Notes under the pieces: generated by a model
What the model was told of the DNA's origin: nothing
What the model saw: the letters and a program-made list of their open reading frames with translations, nothing else
The model's database searches: none
Program-made: the position numbers and the translations under genes
Part shown: positions 34,449 to 38,569 of the stretch, in pieces
Numbering within the stretch: the first letter of the stretch is position 1
Layout of the letters: the number at the start of each line of letters is the position of its first letter
Source of the DNA: JBAVEL01 sp049587715
GTDB taxonomy: Bacteria > Bacteroidota > Ignavibacteria > UBA10030 > UBA6906
Length of the DNA: 38,569 nt
Direction: 5' to 3'
NCBI GenBank assembly: GCA_049587715.1
Contig: JBAVEL010000185.1
Span: 1-38,569, forward strand

Positions 34449-35670
34449 AGCGGAGGGCCTCCACCGGATCCATCTTGGCAGCCCGGTAGGCGGGGAAGAA
34501 CCCCGACAGCACCCCCACCACCAGGGAAAGGACAAGCGCCACAACCACCACCGGAACCGGCATGGAGGCCTCGAACTCCAGCGCCTGGTTCACGATCAGG
34601 ACGATCACAGAAGCCAGGCAGAGTCCGATCACCCCCCCGATGAGGCACAGCACCGCCGACTCGGAAAGAAACTGGAAGAGAATGGACCTCCGCCGGGCCC
34701 CGATGGCCTTGCGGATGCCGATCTCCCGCGTCCGCTCGGTCACCGAGACGAACATGATGTTCATGATGCCGATACCCCCCACCATCAGGCTGAGCCCGGT
34801 AATGAAGAGCCCGATGGCGGCCACCGTGCTGCTGAACACCGCGAACGTGGCGGTCAGGATATCCGCCTGGTTGATGCTGAAATCGTTGGGCTTCCCGGGC
34901 ATGATGTCCCGCACCCTCCGGATGATTCCCTCCACCTCCAGCTTCGCGTCCTCCGCCTGCCGCACATCCGCCACCCGTACGTTGATGCTGACCCAGTGCC
35001 GGGTGCCGAAGTTGTTCTGGAAGGAGCGGATGGGTATGAAGACCCGGGTGTCGGTGGTAAACCGCCCGAAAAGACCCCCCTGCTTTTCGTAGACCCCGAG
35101 GACCGTGTAGGGAAGGCCCCGGAGTCTTACGGTCCGCCCGATGGGATCGCTCGTGGGGAAAAGGGTTTCGGCCACGGTGGCCCCGATGACGCACACCGGA
35201 CGGCCTCCGGCGCCCTCCTCGGGGGAGAAGAACCTCCCGTCCAGCTCGCTCGCCCCCGAGGCCTCATTGTACGAGGCGGTGGTCCCGGTGATGAAGGCAT
35301 TGTCCATGCTCAGGTTGCCGTTCGTCACCTTCCCCCCCCGGACCACCACGGGCGCCACCGCCCGCAGCAGCGTGCCCTGGCGCTCCAGGCGGTCCGCATA
35401 CCACACCTGCATGTCCCGGCGGTTCCGGAAGGTGTGCCAATCCTCGTTGGTGACCCAGGGCCACTTCTCCACGTACATCACGTCCGTGCCGAAGGCCTTG
35501 GCGCTCTTGTCGAAGGCCTGGTTCAGGCCGTCGATGGCCGTGGCCATGCCGGTGACGCTCACGATGCCGATGATGATGCCGAGGGTGGTGAGAACCGAGC
35601 GGAGCTTGTTGGCCCGGATGGCCCGGAGAGAAATGGCGAGGCCTTCGCGAATTTCAACAAAGAAGCGCAT
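34441..35670 (-). CDS. MacB/FtsX-type ABC transporter permease (first copy)
   Basis: 409 residues with the same layout: helix 1 (IRANKLRSVLTTLGIIIGIVSVTGMA, about 18-43), a periplasmic domain at about 45-275, three C-terminal helices, the TERTREIGIRKAIGARRRSIL motif and the end MDPVEALRYE. The ATG shares one base with the stop of the ATPase gene (TGATG), so translation is coupled. It belongs to the MacAB-TolC-like operon. Substrates of such systems range from macrolides to peptides and lipoproteins; none can be assigned here. Confidence 0.92.
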   Translation of the reverse strand: MRFFVEIREGLAISLRAIRANKLRSVLTTLGIIIGIVSVTGMATAIDGLNQAFDKSAKAFGTDVMYVEKWPWVTNEDWHTFRNRRDMQVWYADRLERQGTLLRAVAPVVVRGGKVTNGNLSMDNAFITGTTASYNEASGASELDGRFFSPEEGAGGRPVCVIGATVAETLFPTSDPIGRTVRLRGLPYTVLGVYEKQGGLFGRFTTDTRVFIPIRSFQNNFGTRHWVSINVRVADVRQAEDAKLEVEGIIRRVRDIMPGKPNDFSINQADILTATFAVFSSTVAAIGLFITGLSLMVGGIGIMNIMFVSVTERTREIGIRKAIGARRRSILFQFLSESAVLCLIGGVIGLCLASVIVLIVNQALEFEASMPVPVVVVALVLSLVVGVLSGFFPAYRAAKMDPVEALRYE

Positions 35671-36380
35671 CAGGCCACCGCGGCGGCATCGGGCCGGGAC
35701 ACTGTCTCGTCGCTCTCCACGAGGCCGTCCCGGAGACGGATGGTGCGGAACGCGTGGGCTGCAATGTCCGCCTCATGCGTGACCAGGATGATGGTGTTCC
35801 CCCGGCGGTGCAGCTCCCCCAGGAGTCGCATGATCTCCTCTCCCGTCTTGCTGTCCAGGTTTCCCGTGGGCTCATCGGCCAGAATGATGGAGGGATGAGT
35901 GACCAGGGCCCGGGCGATGGCCACCCTCTGCCGCTGTCCGCCCGACAGCTCGTTCGGCTTGTGGTGCGCCCGGTCGGCAAGCTGGACCTGCTCCAGCGTT
36001 TCCAGGGCGCGCTGCTTCCGCTCCTGGGAGGGCAGGCCCGCATAGATGAGCGGGAGCTCCACGTTGTGCATCGCGTCGGAGCGGGGCAGGAGGTTGAACG
36101 TCTGGAACACGAATCCAATGTCCCGGTTCCGCACCCTGGCCAGCTCGTTGTCGTCCATCTCGCTGACGTTGACCTCATTGAAGATGTACTGTCCCGCGGT
36201 GGGGGTATCCAGACACCCGATGATGTTCATGAGCGTGGACTTCCCCGATCCCGAAGGACCCATGATGGCCACATACTCCCCCTTCCGGATGGAGAGGGTC
36301 ACACCCCGGAGGGCATGCACCTCCTCGGCCCCGCCCATGTCGTAGCACTTGGTGATGCCCGTCAGCTCGATCACGCTCAT
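35670..36380 (-). CDS. ABC transporter ATP-binding protein (MacB/LolD type)
   Basis: 236 residues. Walker A is GPSGSGKST (41-49), the signature is LSGGQRQRVAIARAL, Walker B is IILADEPTGNLDSKTG and the H-loop is VTHEADIAA. The TGNLD sequence after Walker B is the mark of the MacB/LolD/FtsE class. It powers the two permeases encoded next. The ATG at 36380 is 14 nt after the adaptor stop and is preceded by AAGGGG. Confidence 0.95.
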   Translation of the reverse strand: MSVIELTGITKCYDMGGAEEVHALRGVTLSIRKGEYVAIMGPSGSGKSTLMNIIGCLDTPTAGQYIFNEVNVSEMDDNELARVRNRDIGFVFQTFNLLPRSDAMHNVELPLIYAGLPSQERKQRALETLEQVQLADRAHHKPNELSGGQRQRVAIARALVTHPSIILADEPTGNLDSKTGEEIMRLLGELHRRGNTIILVTHEADIAAHAFRTIRLRDGLVESDETVSRPDAAAVA

Positions 36381-36394
36381 GGAGAATCCCCTTC

Positions 36395-37666
36395 TCAGAC
36401 GCTCGCCTCGGGGGCCCGCCGTCCCTGCCCCCTCCCTTTCTCGACACGGACCTTCGTCCCGTCCTCCAGCTCCCGGTTGATGGCCTTGTAGCTGCCCGAC
36501 ACAACCTCCGCCTTTTCCTTCAGTCCCTCCCGGATCTCCACGTAGGTCGCGTCGCTGATGCCGCGCTTGACGGGAACCGCCTTCACGGCGCCGTTCTCCA
36601 GCACAAACACGATCTCGGGGGGCTTTGCCCCGTTCCGCCCCCGGGAGGGCTCCGCGGCGTTCATGACGACCTCTCCCTGGGCCCCTGCCTCGGGGGACCC
36701 GCCGGGACCCGTTTTCGGCATGCGGGTGGTCACGCTCTGAATGGGAACCGCCAGCACGTGGGTCCGGGTCTCGGTCTCAATGTCCGCCGTCATGGACATT
36801 CCCGGCCGGAGGGTGACGCCCCGCCCGATGATCCGCATCTTCACCTCGAAGTTCGTCACCTCCTCCTGGGTCCCGAGGCCCTTGGTCTTCCCGGTGTTGG
36901 CAATTTCGTACACCAGGGCGTTGATCTTCACCTCGGGCATGGCGTCCACCGCGATGCGCGCCGTGTCCCCCACGGAGATCAGGATCACATCGGTCTCGCT
37001 CACATCCACCCTCGCCTCCATTCGGGAGAGGTCGGCAATGGTCATCACGTTCGTGCCCTGGAACTGCTGGGTCCCCAGCACCCGCTCCCCCTGCTCCGAG
37101 TTGAGCTCGCTCACCGTCCCCTCCATCGGGGAGAGGATGGTGGTCTTCCGCAGCGCTTCGTCCGCCTGGTCCAGCGAGGCCGTCGCCTGGGCGTGGGCCG
37201 CCTTGCTGGTCTCGAAGGCCGCCCGGGCCTGATCGTATTCGGACTCCGAGACAAGCCCCTTCCGGTAGAGGTTCTCCATCCTCCGGAACTCGGGTTCCGT
37301 CCGGCTCAGGCCGGCCCGGGCCGACAGCAACACCGCCGCGGCCTGATCCCGCTGGGCCCTGTAGAAATCCGGCTTGATCTTCATCAGCAGATCCCCCTTC
37401 CGGACCCGCTGCCCCTCCTTGACCGGGAGAGCCACGATTTCGCCGCTCACCTCGGGAGAGATGTTGACCTGGACTTCGGGCTGGATCTTCCCTGTGGCCG
37501 TCACCACCTGGGTGATCCGTCTGTAGGCGGCCTTCTCCGTCTGAATGGGGATGACGGGCTCCTTCCTGCTCCCCAGAAAGAGAACCACTCCGAGAACGGC
37601 CAGCACAAGAACCCCGGCCGAGATGATGATAATCCGCTTCTTTCTGCTCTTGCCGTTCTTCGGCAT
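36395..37666 (-). CDS. MacA-like periplasmic adaptor (HlyD/RND family)
   Basis: 423 residues with an N-terminal membrane anchor (RIIIISAGVLVLAVLGVVLFLG, about 11-31). The first half of the lipoyl domain is QVNISPEVSGEIVALPVKEGQRVRKGD, followed by a coiled-coil hairpin (about 100-175, with YRKGLVSESEYDQARAAFE), the second lipoyl half (ILSPMEGTVSELNSEQGE), a beta barrel and a membrane-proximal domain. It bridges the inner-membrane ABC complex and a TolC channel. AAGGAACACCACC precedes the ATG at 37666. It lies 45 nt after the TolC-like gene. Confidence 0.93.
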   Translation of the reverse strand: MPKNGKSRKKRIIIISAGVLVLAVLGVVLFLGSRKEPVIPIQTEKAAYRRITQVVTATGKIQPEVQVNISPEVSGEIVALPVKEGQRVRKGDLLMKIKPDFYRAQRDQAAAVLLSARAGLSRTEPEFRRMENLYRKGLVSESEYDQARAAFETSKAAHAQATASLDQADEALRKTTILSPMEGTVSELNSEQGERVLGTQQFQGTNVMTIADLSRMEARVDVSETDVILISVGDTARIAVDAMPEVKINALVYEIANTGKTKGLGTQEEVTNFEVKMRIIGRGVTLRPGMSMTADIETETRTHVLAVPIQSVTTRMPKTGPGGSPEAGAQGEVVMNAAEPSRGRNGAKPPEIVFVLENGAVKAVPVKRGISDATYVEIREGLKEKAEVVSGSYKAINRELEDGTKVRVEKGRGQGRRAPEASV

Positions 37667-37711
37667 GGTGGTGTTCCTTTCCTCAGACGTTCACGCGGCG
37701 GATGCGGCCCC

Positions 37712-38569
37712 TCAGTACGACCGCTCGCCCAACACGTATTCCAGGTTCCTGCGCGCGATGAGGAGGTCATGGGCGGCGTTGACCCCGTTCGCCTGGGCCG
37801 CCACCAGCCCCGCATTGCCCTGGAGCAGATCCAGCAGGGTCCCCGCCCCCAGGTTGTAGCGCTCCTCCGCGATGGTGCGGTCCTGCACGGCGGATACCAG
37901 CCCCTTCTGGCTCACATCCACGGCCTTCCGCGCCGCCTCCAGATCCAGAAGTGCCTTCCGCAGCTCCACGGCAATGTCCCGCTCGGCCTGCTCGAGCAAG
38001 ATCTCCGCCGTCCGGCGGGACGCGCCGGCGCTCTGGATCGCCTGATTCGTCTGGAACCCGTCGAAGAGGCTCCACCGGAGATTCAGGCCCCAGGAGGTGG
38101 TCCGGTTCCCGGAGAGCCGCCCCAGCTCCGCATTGGAGAGGTAGTGCCCGGCAAAGGCCGAAACCGAGGGGAAGTACCCCGCACGCGCCGAGGTGACCGA
38201 GGAGGAGGCGGCTTGCAGGTCCTCGGCCCCCCCCAGGTAGTCCGGGCGTGCGGCCAGGGCCCGGCGGAGCAGCTCCCCGAATTCCCCCGCCCCGGGCGCG
38301 CCGGGATTGGGCTCCGGGACGGCGCCCAGGGTGGAATCCGCAATCACATACTCCTTTCCCACATCCAGCCCGATGAGGGCGATGAGGTCCGCCTTCGCCT
38401 TGTCGCTCTCGTTCCGGGCCTTGATCAGGGAGAGCTCATCCTGCGCCACCTGGGACTGCTGCCGGTACACGTCCGCCAGGGAGAGGGCCCCCACGCGGTT
38501 GGATTCCGTGATCCGCTCCAGCTGGCGGAGGTCCCTCCTCAGGTTCTCCTCGGTCACACGCACAAGCTG
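37712..38569 (-). CDS. TolC-like outer-membrane efflux protein (partial, C-terminal 285 residues)
   Basis: The frame is open to the right window edge, so the N-terminus is missing. The helical repeats typical of the OEP family are visible: RVGALSLADVYRQQSQVAQDELSLIKARNE, and near the end AEERYNLGAGTLLDLLQGNAGLVAAQANGVNAAHDLL. The pattern SLFDGFQTNQAIQ is the usual second beta-strand block. It forms the trimeric channel of the tripartite pump whose adaptor, ATPase and permeases follow in the same operon. A GTG near 38563 is in frame but is not the true start. Confidence 0.92.
   Translation of the reverse strand, partial: QLVRVTEENLRRDLRQLERITESNRVGALSLADVYRQQSQVAQDELSLIKARNESDKAKADLIALIGLDVGKEYVIADSTLGAVPEPNPGAPGAGEFGELLRRALAARPDYLGGAEDLQAASSSVTSARAGYFPSVSAFAGHYLSNAELGRLSGNRTTSWGLNLRWSLFDGFQTNQAIQSAGASRRTAEILLEQAERDIAVELRKALLDLEAARKAVDVSQKGLVSAVQDRTIAEERYNLGAGTLLDLLQGNAGLVAAQANGVNAAHDLLIARRNLEYVLGERSY

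Overview
The window is a GC-rich bacterial chromosome segment with no mobile elements, CRISPR arrays or phage genes. The lineage looks like an FCB-type Gram-negative, perhaps near Eisenbacteria, Krumholzibacteria or Fermentibacteria. Pointers are a secreted protein ending in the LYQNYPNPFNPATEI type of C-terminal sorting/FlgD-Ig-like domain, DUF5916, DUF2723 and DUF1573 proteins, an Asp-box beta-propeller lipoprotein, and a MacAB-TolC-like efflux operon. This placement is inference from gene content only.

Region 1 (1-9514, minus strand) is one long translation/transcription operon read right to left: promoter (9487-9514), tRNA-Thr(UGU), tRNA-Tyr(GUA), tRNA-Gly(UCC), tRNA-Thr(GGU), rpmG, tRNA-Trp(CCA), secE, nusG, rplK, rplA, rplJ, rplL, rpoB, rpoC (cut by the window edge). 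The four-tRNA order equals the thrU-tyrU-glyT-thrT cluster that in E. coli precedes tufB, but tuf is missing here. RpoB has Asn at the position equal to E. coli His526, which predicts natural rifampicin insensitivity.

Region 2 (9515-16312) holds a DUF2723 multi-pass membrane protein (minus). It is divergent from a plus-strand operon of an EthD-like small protein, an Asp-box lipoprotein and a carbon-nitrogen hydrolase; the first two overlap by GTGA. A convergent MFS transporter (minus) shares a divergent promoter region with the next gene.

Region 3 (16313-19160) has a DUF1573 protein and a large secreted protein with an SdrD-B-like domain, a GYWK segment and a sorting tail, closed by a near-ideal intrinsic terminator.

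Region 4 (19274-25334) is a tightly overlapped four-gene operon: ECF sigma factor, zinc-finger membrane anti-sigma factor, exported TPR/HEAT protein, and exported two-PDZ protein. A DUF5916 outer-membrane protein follows. This is the best candidate in the window for a poorly described envelope-sensing system.

Region 5 (25408-33198, plus) has a cupin, a small membrane protein with a good promoter, a lipoprotein with two PsbP/DUF1795-like halves, a 570-residue SDR-related protein of unknown function, and a soluble hybrid histidine kinase (five PAS, one GAF, HisKA, HATPase, REC).

Region 6 (33189-38569, minus) is an efflux operon: TolC-like protein (partial), MacA-like adaptor, MacB/LolD-type ATPase and two separate MacB-type permeases, each gene nearly touching the next. 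It converges on the kinase gene with a 10-nt overlap.
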